A stretch of 64,000 nucleotides of DNA from positions 167,001-231,000 of the forward strand of contig JAMWET010000950.1 of the NCBI GenBank assembly GCA_024036415.1, in the 5' to 3' direction. Both the position numbers and the translations under genes were made by a program. Under the pieces are notes generated by a model. That model worked only from the letters and a program-made list of their open reading frames with translations, was not told the DNA's origin and made no database searches. Positions 43,000-56,222 of the stretch are shown piece after piece. Position 1 is the first letter of the stretch. The number at the start of each line of letters is the position of its first letter. Source of the DNA: Prochilodus magdalenae. Taxonomy: Eukaryota > Chordata > Actinopteri > Characiformes > Prochilodontidae.

Positions 43000-45900
43000 A
43001 AGATAAATGAAACTAATGTTTATTTAAGAATCTTTTTACAGGATAGTCCGGAGAGAGACAGCTTCGCTGCCATGAACCAGACTTGTTGACAGCAGCAGCG
43101 ATGGTGTCATACACTTAAGTGCTTTATAATATACAGGAAGATGAAGAAAAGAAAAGGGGGGCAAAAAAACAATAAAAAACAAATACAGAGGAGGCTGCAT
43201 GGATCTGGCATTGATGAAGTCCCCCTGTTTTTCAACAGCCTCTGCCAAAGGCTTTTACAGAGTGGTGCATGCGAGATGGTGGCCTGCTCATGTGCATCCC
43301 ACATTCCCCTCACAAGGAGTTCATGGAAGTGAGGAACTGTGGGAACTGCAAGTGTAGAAAAAGTCCCCAGTGGATGAACAGTCTTCAGTGCACTACCCAC
43401 CGCTCTCCCAAACAAAACAGTGAATAAAGAAAACAACCCCCCACCACCGCCGCCAAAATCCCAGTCTGTCCATAAGGCAAACACCTTCATCTAATACTAC
43501 CAAATAACAGAAGTAGAAAAAAAGCAAAATTAACAGGTACACAAAAGGCGACATGCGTGGATATCACTAGAAGAAAACCATAGGGAACAACAACAAAAGA
43601 ATTCTAGCATATTTCTATGCAGGCTATTTCAAGACATCCGAAATTAGGGCTGAAGCAGAAGATGATAAGGTCTGTGGTTCTAACCTAAGTACAGTACTCA
43701 TTTTTGCTTAGTGCCACTGCAGCAGATGACACATGTAGCACATACACACTGAAATAAAACAGTGACACTATGCCAGGACGTGAATGCACACAGTACATTA
43801 ATTCTAAAGTAAAACAATAACTCAAGACAAATTATGATTTTTTTTGCCTCTCATAATTATGGCACATGTGTCACAGCTCACTGCTTGTTCGTATGGGTGA
43901 AGAGAGCAGCTGTTCCTGTGCTTAAGGCCCCAGCTGACCAATCTAAGCCCTCACTGGCCATCATACCAGGCTGCCAACTGGCGAGTACTCCAAACTATTA
44001 ATGTGGCATGGCAAGTCTGCTTAGTCACAAAAGCACTTCCAATTGATCCCATGAAATACCAAGCAGGTGTAATGGAAATGCCCTTCTTTAAATTCACCAG
44101 TCCATGTGTTTGGTAAAGTCAGGCATGGAGGGGAAAGAGCGACTGTGGTCAAGCTCAGCGATGTCCAAATTAGGCAGATGGAGCTCCTGGACACATCAGT
44201 GGGAGAACATACAGTTGATTCTTATGGAACCGTGGATGGGACTTTCCTCCCTTCAAGTAGTAGTCTGGATAGCTTTTGAAATGTTCAACATGAACAAGGA
44301 CATCTTGCAAAATTTCTAAAACAAGCACACCAACAACAGGAGACAGCTCTAGCACATTTAGGATACACTCCGGTCAGGAAACCTGAATTATCTTGTCATG
44401 TGAAATGACTTTGGTATGTCAGTAAGAGTCAAACACATGCTAACGCATAAGGCCATTAGACGCTGATGTTTTTACACTCAACAGTGCAGCTGCGTTTCTG
44501 TCCATTGAGGAAAAGGGTACTGATAGGGGATAAAGCAGGTCCGTTGCAGATACCTCACTATTAATTAATGAAAAGGAATTTTTAAAATGACGTTTTTAAC
44601 AAACCACAACTGACAGAGGGCCAGTCTGTTTGGGTCATTACAATTTTACATTGCTCATGTTTTTCTATTCTCGTATTGCATGTAGGCCGTAGCTTAGTCT
44701 GTGGAAGGTTCTTACTAATTGTGCGTACTTCGATGAAAGACTCTGAGCATGTTCACAGCATAGACTTCAGAAAATTGGAGTATCCTAATGGGAGCTAATC
44801 TGGCAAAGATTTAAAGCACTGTGGATGGAGCTGAAACTGTTTCACATGACTTACCAAGTTTGCATCAACTGCCACAATACACCATTCCATGAATAATTTA
44901 ATCAGTAATAAACATAGGTCTGAAGTAACATAGCTTGGATCTGATAAATGATATTTGGTTAAGACCATGTTTACTTTTTTGTTGGTCACAGAGTTTTATT
45001 GGAAAAGTATGTGTATATGGATATTCCTTTGAGTAAGTTTTGACAATGAATACTGAAAAAGTATCTATCGTGAACAGCAAACACCATGTCTACTGTCAAC
45101 AGAAACCGAGCTAAGATTTGTACATAATGGGTGGCAAAGTGTTTTCCGTTCAGTTGCTCCCTGAGAGTTCTGGACTGATTTGAATGATATTTTTAGCTTC
45201 TCTGCTGCTTTTCACCTATGGTTTATCAGCGTTTCCAAAGAGAGACCTTAATGGTGTGGCAGCCTTAATCACTCAGCTTCAACCCACTCACTAGCTTTTA
45301 AAAAATAACTGAATGCAGATCTGGAAGGATAAACCCAGGTCAAATGAAACAGAAGTTCACAGGTTTTGCGGGGAAAAACAAGCATTCAGAGCCCAATGCT
45401 GATTCAGATCTCCCTGCGAAGTCCTTCTATTTGACAAATGACCACAAGCCTGCCTCTTCATCCCCATGTTGTTCTTCATGAAACATACATGTCTTTACCC
45501 CTCCTGCTTAAGAGAGCAACAAACTATCGGTCTTCCCTTGAATCCTTAAGGACGTAGGAATCCTGTAAAAATTTTCAGTGCGGTTTTGCCTTAAAATGCT
45601 CCATGCGCAGTTCAAGTGTAGAACACAGAAGGACATTACAAAACATGCCCTTCACCCACTGGAGCATAGTGGACTGTTTGGGTACTTGCTTTATGGCTTG
45701 GCTGAGGCATGCTTTTCTCAGCACAGGAAAACGACCAACAACTGTCCTTCAACCTGTGTCCTGGAGAAGAGAAATGCACAGCAGACCAATAAAATCTGGT
45801 CGTGTTGCTTAAGGTACTCAGCTTCTTCATACGCAGACCCTTGCTCTTTATACTGCTGGAAGATAGACAGACAATAAGAAAAAAAGGATAACTCGAGAGA

Positions 45901-46148
45901 GAGAGTTTATAGGTGTCCTGTATGGTGGATCCCATTCATTTCCACTGAGGAATCATCGGAGGACTTGCTGTGTATCTTTCACAAGAGCATTAAAAAATCC
46001 TAATAAATTAAAAATGTCAAGAAGCTAGAGAAAGTGGATGATCTGCCCAGCAATGGAAGGTTTGTTTTAAAAACAAAAAGACCATCAAAAAAATAAAACC
46101 GTCTTACAAAAAAAAGAAAAATAGAAAGACAGCTGTGGAGCCATGAGG
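43000..46148 (-). other. bmal2: Probable bmal2 3'UTR
   Basis: About 3.1 kb follows the stop codon with no coding match. A minus-strand AATAAA (plus-strand TTTATT at 43019-43024) is a suitable end signal. Mammalian ARNTL2 also has a long 3'UTR. The extent is inferred and an earlier polyadenylation site is possible. Confidence 0.45.
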
Positions 46149-47254
46149 TTAGAGAGACCAGTGCATCTCATCAAAGTCCACAGCCTCGCCCAAGTTGGCG
46201 TCAGTCTCCAGCAGGCTCATTATAACAGCCATTGCAGCCTCGTCACTGCTTAAGCTTCCCAGCCCTGGAACCCCCTCCAGATCCAACTGAGAGCTTCCCT
46301 CTGCAGCAGAGACAATGACAAACATGTTCTTTAAAGCCTTAATGGACAGTGGGTTAATGGTTAAACATGAATTACTTGACTACTTCGAACAAATTCATTT
46401 ATTACTCTAAACTGATAAAATGGATTAACAGGTACCCAAGACGTTCTCGCCTCCTGCAAAGGGTCCGCTTTGTGCGTCATCCTCAGAACTTGGTTTGCCA
46501 GGGATCTCTACGTCTGTCGCTTCTCCATTTGGCACCTTGACAACACAGAAAACACGAAATTAGGCCAAAATCATTCTCTTATACAGGCTCGACCTCAAAC
46601 AGAAATACGGTTCTAAAACTCACATTGCTGCTGGCTTGCGTGAGGGCCAGTGGAGACTTGTCCTGAAGCAGACTAAAGGGGCTGGCATTGCCACTGGATG
46701 GGGAGGAGTTCATCCTAAGGACAATTCAGCAGAAGTCACTTGCATTTTGATTTACAACCACTCGACTAGTATTTCACTTCAAACAAGTACTTAAAAAAAA
46801 TACAGGTAGTCCAAATGTTACCTATTGAAGTCTAGTAGCTCATTAGCTATTTGGGTCCCAATGCTTCCAGCATAAATCATTGTGCCTGAGGCATTGGAGA
46901 TCCCTGGGATGATGGGTAGGGACTTCTTACCATCATCTGAACAGACAAATACAGTAGAGATTCACCTCAAGAAGACCAAAACAGTCAAATGGTGGTCCTG
47001 CATGATACTGGAAACATAATTTGGGACTGAAGACGTAACTTCTAGCTCCACATCTTATATCCTTATCATCTTTATAGAACATGGTTAAACAGGATCACTA
47101 AACAATCACAGCTTTTAGCTTTGTAAGAGTTTCTTGTATATGCAGTTCTATGGGAAATTCAATACCAAACTAAACAAAGTGATCACCTTCAGAGGCCTTG
47201 GAATCAACTGGCTGTTCTGACTTGTCCCCTGATCCACCTGGATTACTCTTACCA
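46149..47254 (-). other. bmal2: bmal2 exons 13-17: C-terminal regulatory and activation region
   Basis: Serine- and glycine-rich linkers are followed by the last exon, which encodes [15 protein letters not shown] and then [15 protein letters not shown] before TAA at 46149-46151. That helix and terminal motif form the BMAL activation domain bound in turn by CBP/p300 and CRY. Confidence 0.93.
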
Positions 47255-49723
47255 CTATGTCAGAACACAAGCATTAAACAACAAACTGTTACCATCTCAA
47301 CGTGTGAGGCGCCCAGCTGATGCAATAGTTCACTGCTCGCCTCAAACGTTATATAGAACTGCAGCATGTGTGAGACTAAACATTTTCACGTGCAGATTTT
47401 TTTATGTCCTTCAGAAATAAGGGTGATGCATCTGTACTTACGATATGACTGTGTTTGTTGACACTATGTATTCTACTTCTTTGGTCCAGGGATTTATAAA
47501 ACTAAACCACTGACTTTGTAAGGTGACAAAAGAGCCATATTTTGTTTTAAACTTGTAGCAGTTTGTCTCAATCTTCTCTTTACTTCTCAGCACTGCAAAG
47601 AAAAAGGGACAAGTAGGAATCTTTCAGTTACATATGAGTAAGTCCTTAGTTTCTAATGGCATGAAACAGGAACACAGGCAGACAAAGCATGTTCACCTTT
47701 ACAAGGCGTGAAATGTCATCCATGCAACTGAAAGTAGCTGAATCTGTGGCAAAATACCACATTGTGTAGAATGGATAAACAACTGATCTCACGTGAAGAT
47801 TAGAAATGTGCTGGTGGCTAAACAAATCTGCAACAGTAACTTCCCTGATGTCTCAGAAAGGCTTGACCTAAATCAAATCTTGACGGCATTACCAGTAAGA
47901 AGCCAACAGCCCTAATTAGCATGCTGTAATTTCAGAGATTGTTGTGTCTATTACCTGTGCTGGCGTTTTGGTAAAACTATTTATTCCAGTCCAGAGTTCA
48001 TTCAGTCCTGAACTCTGATCCCTCACCTTTTCTGTGTCTCTCTGCCAAATGAGGCAAGTCGTCTTGATGGAAGTATTCATAGCAGGATGTGCCTAGTAGC
48101 TCCTGGGGCAGGTAACCAAGAATAGTGGTAGCTCTGTGAACAGGTACAGATACTACATTTAAAAGAAGTACGTTGGGGAAAGGTTTTTGGTGCTGTACAC
48201 TTATACAAGTTTCAAAACATTCACTCCCGACTCCACATATAGAAACTACAAAAACCTATTCTGAACTGATTTTTGTGACATCAGCAAAAGCCACCATATT
48301 TGCATACATCTGTCTAAATGGCCTACAGTTTAGCTCCATTCATTCTGACTTTATAAGGAGCTTTTCAATAAAGCACAATGCATGACAGCCAATCAAGATT
48401 AAGGTAATTTGAATATATTAGTCTTAAAAGGCAGTTTGACGCCCCAATTTAATTAATCATTGTGGCATTTGTTTCAAAAACACAGTTTCCTGTGCCGTTT
48501 CCAAATACCTACATTTAACAAAGGTATTAAGACATGGAAGTTACAATCTCTTCCGTGAACATATGAAATTCAAGTAATGTATCTCCATCTGCTTACCGCT
48601 GATCCACGAAGGTGAATTTTCCATCCATGGCACAGCGAGTGACAAACTCTGTGGGTTTGACCTTGACCTCTCCGTTGGCTTGGGGGATGGCATGAGGATG
48701 CACTCGACCTATGGCCACCAGACAACTGAAGTGTGAACTGTCTTTTTCGGCCTCTGCCTCACCCTCTGTGCAGAGCTGGCTGGTAGGCCAGGTGCGCATG
48801 TAGCCGGTGCAGTGAACCGTGCAATATCGCTGAGATTCTGAGACAGGAGAAGAAAGAAGAGGAAAATTAACACAATATGGGGCCGTGCCACCACAAATGA
48901 AGCCCTATTCGAGCTGGATTGGTTTACTAAGGCTTTTATAACAGTATCAACATGACACATGGCTGAGTCTAACGTCAGAGAGGTCTGGGTCCAGGGAAAA
49001 ACAAGTGGCGTGGAAATATTGAACTTGTTGTAGATTAAAATTATATACCACTCAAATTTATAAATATCCAAAATATAGAATTAGGACCAAATTCACCAAG
49101 ATTAGCATTACAGATTAGAACTGTAACATTAATTTCTGTAGGGTCAAAAATGCAACAAAATAAATAAAACGCAGATATGTTTGTGCTGTAGATCACGCTG
49201 CCTGAACCCTCTGCTCTTTCAGACTATAATAAATACATCAAATATTGGTGTGGAATATTAGTCAAATCTAAACCTGTAGAAAGATTTCATAAATCTTGGA
49301 ATTCCATGCCCGTGATAATCACCAGACTTAATCCGTAAAATCTGCTAAGAAAAACTAAGCCACTTTAGGTTTTTGTGTGCATTATGGAAAGCAAATGTTA
49401 CACTATGCAACAACCAAAGCTCTCTAGGGGTTTAAGATGAAGTTGTTATTCCTGAAACTTACCCTTCTTTTTTGAGGAGCCTGCCTGGAAGTCCTTCTCT
49501 TCCTTAACAGTTACTTTGTTGTACTTCATTCGGCAGAAGAAGGAGCGGCGAGCCCCTGAGCAGAGCCGAGCAGCTCCCACAGGCAAATCCGCCTGTACCT
49601 GCATTCCCGCTACAAACAGACACACACAAACAAGACAAATCAGAGATTTACAGTTACACAAACAGGTAGCAGAGATTATATTAAACAGCTATTTTAAATC
49701 AATATCAGTCACAGAGACATTTA

Positions 49724-49757
<34 letters not shown>

Positions 49758-52700
49758 ACTGACGTGCGATATATGAAAATGAACACAAAGAGGTTCAGAA
49801 GAATGAGCTTTAGTTATAATGTGTTTACTTTTGGCGTCTATAAGGCGTTCCCGTGGGTAGAGCTCAGAGGCCGAAAGCTGCTCCTTTACTTTTCCAATGT
49901 CCTTGGGGTGAACATAGTCAAACAAGCTCTGACCTATCAGCTCTGGCTAGGAAGTAAAATAACATGTATATTAGCCCAATAATCATCCCCAATCCATAAA
50001 CAACAAAATGCACTGTTCACAAAGCAGCCAATAAGAAAGTAAATGGGACTGTAAATATCCAGGGAAGTTAGTCTTATGCCTAATTAAACAATATCACACC
50101 CTCTACTGAATGATTTCAAATCAATATTTGATATATCTTTGGATGGAAAGTCTTTGCTCACCCGACTGTAGTTAAGGATCTTTGAGACAGATTCTGAAAC
50201 AAAGACTATTTTGCCTCGGTCACAGCCAACCACAAAGAGGAATCCATCCGCAGCCTAGGCAATAAGATCACTGGAGGTCAAAGGAATGAAACACACAGAG
50301 AGAAAAAGCGGCTCCACTACTGAGAAGACACAGTTTACACAGTGTACTAAAAATGGACTGAAGAAGAGAGGAAATTTACTCAGAGTGCTGTTTAAAATAC
50401 ATCTCGTATTTTAGAGCCTGTCTGTTACACTCGTCTCTGAATACACACTTGGCATTCAGTAGCTGTAATGCCTCATGTGCCTTCATTCAGAGAGGTAGGC
50501 TTTGCACAGCCATCCAGGACCAGCTGCAGTACATATTGCAGGATTACCCTGAGGACAAGGTGCTTGAGTTCATCGTCCGGGAGGAATGAAGGCTTGTAAT
50601 TGGCTTCTGCAAAGGAGCTGGTTGCACCTGGCGAAACAAGAAAATCCGCAATCAGGAAATGAGGCATTGCTCTTGGGTCATAATTTTGAAAACGTGAGCC
50701 ATTCATGGGCGTGGGCACGTGTGTGTAGATAACTACCTTTGAGTGATTTGAGGTGTTGCACAGCCATGCGCAGCACAGTGAGTTTGTCAAGCTTACGGGA
50801 CATGGGGTTACAGGTGGGAATCATTGCAGACAGCTCATCAATCAGGTTATTCATCTTGTCTCGCCGCCTTTTTTCAATTTGGCTGTGGGGTTCCCTACAA
50901 GGAGTTTGAACACAAAAATTAACATCTGTAAGCGATTTTTGGACAAGCAACAGCATCTCATATGATTGTACAGATTTATGCAACACCTGAAGGCCCGCTA
51001 TCCTGACCTGCCCTGCTATAAAGCTGAAAATGTAAAAGTCTGTAAAATCTGACAAACAGTACTAATTGTGTAAAATACAAAAACGGCACCCCTTTAGAAC
51101 ATTATACTAGGTGTGCCTTTTTGAATCTCACCAATCCAACTGCTAAAGAGTTCACTGAGGTAGAAAACAGAGTACTGAACCAAAGTGACCATCCTTCACT
51201 TATGTTTCAGCCAAACTGCCATTAACAATACATTCTAAACATATCTAACAGTAATTACACGGACACCTACATATACACTGACATTTCAGTATTTAATGTG
51301 AAAACTATTTCCCTTTACATCTTCTATTATTGTCAGCTCCCAAAGATCAGTCTAAGAAGGTTGCATTTGCTTCTTCTGATCCAAGTGATCACATTAGTTA
51401 TGCTGAGGTCTGCTGTTTTTTTCCTATTTGAAGCAGGAGAGGACTTTGGCACAGTGCTAACTATATTGATTTAGGAAAACCTGGAGATCTTCATTTTCAT
51501 AAACGTATCATGAAAGCCAATTTTATTAAACATCAGACCAGAAGCCAAAAAGAAGCTTTGAAGGTTAAAGTGGAATTGTTGTTTTAGTACCTGAAACACT
51601 TAATTTTCACATGCTGATCATCCCCTTCTGACCTAAAAGCAAAGACATTCCAGGATGGTTAAAACAACAGTAAAAGCATGTAAGAGAGACATTTTGAAGG
51701 TCATCACAGGCAGAGTACCTTTCGTGTTCATCTTCCATATCTTCATCCAGCATCGATGCAGATTTTGTTTCCCTGGAAACAAAGTGGTTTAGTGATTAAC
51801 AAACCTGAAAAAGAGGCTAGGCTTCATTCTCCGAGTACCAATACAAACCACACAGATCTCTCAGCATGTTCTGCTCTAATTCAGAAAACCAGGACAGGGG
51901 AATGGCCAGAGCACAGGATTGTACTAAAACAGAAAACACAGCAACTCTAAACCACAACACATTTCATTTAGATTCACCAACACAAAAACTCCTGATGTCA
52001 TCTTTACAAATAATGACTTATCAGCAAACACACACACACAAGCGTGCGCAAACACACACACGCACACAAGCGTGCGCAAACACACACACGCACACAAGTG
52101 CGCGCACACACACACGCACGCACGCACACACACACAAGTGCGCGCACACACACACAAGTGCGCGCACACACACACAAGTGCGCGCACACACAAGCGGACA
52201 CCCACACACACAAGCACACACACACAAGCACACTCTCACTTGTCCGTGCTGCCCTTTCGTTTCCTCGGCAGCTCCATGCCAGAGGCCATGCCAGCGGCTG
52301 AAGGGGGGGTCACCAGACTGGAAATGGAGGCAGAGTGACTCTGGAGTCTCCCCTCCAACACATCCCCTAAAACAGACAAAAACACACCAGGAGAGAATTG
52401 AAGGGTGCGTTTATACTTGTACTTCGGTTCACTTGGCCTGGACTAAAGCGGAAGATGATGCACTGTAAGTTCTGGTTTACTTAACATTCAATTTGACGCA
52501 TTTGCCAAAGAACCAATAGATGTGAGCAAATGTCAAGTCAGAGCTGATGGGGCAGATTTTATGATGTACAATTACTTTATGAATCATGTTGTTCTCTGTT
52601 CCGTCTGGGTTGGTCAGTCTTGTTTTATCAGTCTAGCGATATTGGCGCAATAAGCCATGAAATTCCCTGCATTTCTGTGGTATTGCACAACACAAAGCGA

Positions 52701-55700
52701 AGTAAAACCCCCACTAACAGTCTTGGGTGCCTTACTGCTTTTATAAAATAAAACAAAATGGCACATTAATGCAAAATATTATGTATGTGTGCAGTCAAAT
52801 GTGCATATCAAGTATTTTCTGTAACCACAGATTCAGAGTTTATGAAGGGATGATAAAAAACATGCGTGTTAAAACAGCACCATAAACTTTTCTTTACCAC
52901 GTACCTAAGAAGTTATGCGGAGAGTCTGCTTTTGGTCTCTTTAGACGTCTTTGGTCTGTATTACATTCATACTTCAAACAAACCGCACCAGAGTTTGTTT
53001 TGAAAGACCAGAAACCGACCTGTACTGTGTTTCTACAAAGCGTTGTTGAGCAACCACCATAGTAACCATGGAGAGAAAGTGTTCAAAATGATAGCCTCTC
53101 TATCATTCAACTATGGTAGTTGCTCAATGACGTTTTTTTGGAAAAGCACCCCTCTGCTTAGGGGTTCTCAGTCTCCTTCTTCAGGTGCCCCACAGAGTTT
53201 GGAGAGCACCATCAGAACAACCACAACAGGGTCCGTTTTAATCACGCCAGGCCTTCTCTCTCTCAGAGTACTTTTAATGCAGGTGGTGACCATTTTAGTG
53301 GTCTACCAGGCCTTGCGTGGTTATTAGGAGTCCCATGTCATCTTTATCTTTTAGTTTGTTCTAGTTTTGGAAACTTCTCTTACTTATAATGTATTTAGAA
53401 ATATCTCCTTGTGCTGAAAAGAAAAAAAAGAAGTGCTGTTTCTGATGTTTACACAGTACCCTATATTCATCTTGGAAGTCAGTGTAAATTGGAAATCAGA
53501 AGTATTCTCTGCTGATGCAGTGTATTTCAGAGTGAACATTGATACTCTGACAGGGAATAATTCTGGGCAGGATGTGATTTTATTAATCAGGGTTTGGATT
53601 AAGAAAAACTGGCATCCCAAAATCATTCTGATGGTCAGCAGAACCAGGTTTGTAGAAAAGCCAAAGATAAAAAGTAAAGAAAGGTTCTGAAACGGGATTC
53701 ACCATTTGCTGAAAGCTTGATCTTAATATGTGGATTTTTTTTCAGATATGAGGCAAATCACCACTGAGCAGGCTAGCTAACTGGAAGAGAGAAAAGACAT
53801 CAGGAAAGCATAAATTAGGTTACTGATAAAAAAGCAAACATATCCCATGTGAGTCTGTCTATCCATCATCAGCTCACCTGCTCACAGCAGCACAGAACAA
53901 AAAGATACTGAACTACCTCACGTGTTACCTTGAACACAAGGCTGCCAGCATAAACAAACTGAATAACTACACAGTGATAACTTAACAACTGGTTCAAAAC
54001 TGACGGAGAGATAAGAGCATATTACATGGAATAGCGTGCATGTGCAGCCAGGAACAGACGTGATGGGGGGTTTGGCTCTATGATTGGCCAGTATGGTGGG
54101 AGGGGGCAAATGGTGATGCAACCAAACAAGAGCTTTTAAAATGCTAATCAAACTGGCCCAACCTAAAAAGAAAGGGTGTGCCAACAACTAAACCTGCTCC
54201 TACACCTATTCTCACTAGTGAAACCAGGACATGGGTGAAATGATATCATACCAGTCACCTCTAATTAGAGACCCAGTCTCAGTGTCTTCAGTCAGGTACA
54301 CAAAGAATATGAAGGTTACCACCATGTCTTCAAAAAGAGAGCGGCAGGTCTAAATAACACACATGGAACTTTTACTCATGAAAGGTGACGAGAAAATTTA
54401 ACATGAAGTCTTAAAACCCAGAAACCCAGTTTTGTATGTGGACCTTAAAAGGAGACAACTGAACATGGATGAAGACGTTCATATAAGAAGTTGTCATTTC
54501 ACACACACACACACACACACACTTCGCAGGCACATCTAGGTTACTTTTCTGTGTTTGGAGGACTGTTATCACACTATGGCCAACCTAGTTCGCCTGGAGC
54601 CTTTAATACTTCCTTGCTTTTCTTTTCACTGATCTTGACTTACTCATTACACCAGACAGACAGCACAGCACACAAATAACAGAAACTGCCTGACCAATGT
54701 CTTTCAGTGCTAACGAGAAATAAAAACAGTGAATGCATGCAATGTACTGCAATGGAAATTGCTCTACTTTAACAAATCACTAGCTTCTTCTCTCTATTTA
54801 ATCCTCAGCTTGTAAATTGAAAAAATAAAAACAAAACCAAAAAAAACAGGTGACCGTTACTACACGGCCACAGGCTAAATAAAGATTCGGCATTAAACAG
54901 ATTTCATACGTAACGTTTTCACTAAGAAGTTACCAATCATGAACTCATATGGGTCTTTGCAGCCAATTTGATTAATGGTTCTGAGGGTCAATTTTTGATA
55001 GATTTTTTACCCATCTGAAGACAGAAGCCAAAAACACAAATATTGTGTTTGTCTTTAACCAGCCATTTTAAATCCCTAATCAAAATCATCCTTAAGCAAA
55101 CTCATGTAGCACAATGTTTTTTCTGACTCATGTTATTTGTATGATAAAACTGCAGCAGACTGCCAAAAGAAAAAAACCCAGCTCACTCTCTTGAATGTGT
55201 TTGGCCTAAAAGTCTGATTTCTGCAGTCTTTTCTGTTTTTAATATATTAACATCATTAACATTGTCATGATTTAACTAGTATTTACGTGACACTGGCACT
55301 GTGTAGCAGTTTAGATGTTTTAAATATTTTTAATTCTTTACTGCTTACTCTTACAGACACTGTGCACCTTTTTGTGCACTGAACTGCACAATTTGCTTTT
55401 GCTACAAAGTGTTTTTATAAATTTCTTGTTTATATTTTTATTAAAATCCATTTCTAGACCAGATTCCATTACTCCAGGACATGTGGTAATTACGTGATTA
55501 CTAATATGGCTGATTGTTATGGACAAAATATCTAATGGCAATTTTGCTGACCAATATTGTGACTGAGATGCCAATTGGAATAGTTGACTGTGAATTGAGG
55601 GCTATGTTTGGTTCTGGCCAAGTTGACCAGCATATGCAGGTTTAGGGCCTTAACACTGAATGTACTGCCACTTCATTTTGGTTGTGAGGTCACAGCACAG

Positions 55701-56175
55701 AGCTTGTGGTTGCTTGACCCAGCGCATTCGCAGGCAGTTCACAAGTTCTGTGTTATTAGGTTAAATTTACACATTTGCAATACACTATAAAACAGCAACT
55801 TCTGCAAAAATGGCACTCTTTAAAATAGTAATTCCTATATAAAAGCAAACGACCTTTCAGCCTTACTACTAATGTAACTGACAGCGACACCAACAGAGTA
55901 AAAAGAACCTGAAAAAAAGGCTCTGACCTTCGAGTAAAAGCACCGTTTTCAGAAGTTTAAGCCTCTTCTAAGCTTTCTTATAATAAAGTGACTAACCACA
56001 ATAAGACATTGTGCCTTTACACTGCCATTCAGCAAAACACTCAGAGCCTCCAATCCCATTCATAAAGAGATTCACCTGGTCTGTGTGAGAAGCCAGGTGG
56101 CAGCTGTTGTTCTAAGCTTCTAAGCATGTTGATTTGTCCCTGAACTACTCCTACACATCTCCAGGGTACTATGTA

Positions 56176-56222
<47 letters not shown>

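Larger units (their letters stand above)
50737..52366 (-). other. bmal2: bmal2 exons 2-5: nuclear signal, acidic linker and bHLH
   Basis: Exon 2 (52240-52366) ends in the P-R-K-R-K-G-S basic signal. Exons 3 and 4 are short (54 and 42 nt) and give an acidic linker (M-L-D-E-D-M-E-D-E). Exon 5 (50737-50894) encodes the whole b[15 protein letters not shown] contacts DNA, and [15 protein letters not shown] is helix 2. The His, Glu and Arg residues that read the E-box are all present. Confidence 0.95.

Noticed and set aside
43107..43490. 127-codon minus-strand frame in the bmal2 3'UTR
   Set aside because: It has a hydrophobic, low-complexity C-terminus, no family resemblance, and lies between the bmal2 stop and its likely polyadenylation signal.
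51866..52468. 200-codon plus-strand frame
   Set aside because: It runs through the CA/CG minisatellite and antisense to bmal2 exon 2. The composition is repeat-driven.
53919..53924. CACGTG E-box in bmal2 intron 1, and others elsewhere in the window
   Set aside because: Six-base palindromes are frequent by chance, and no tandem E-box arrangement typical of CLOCK-BMAL targets was seen.
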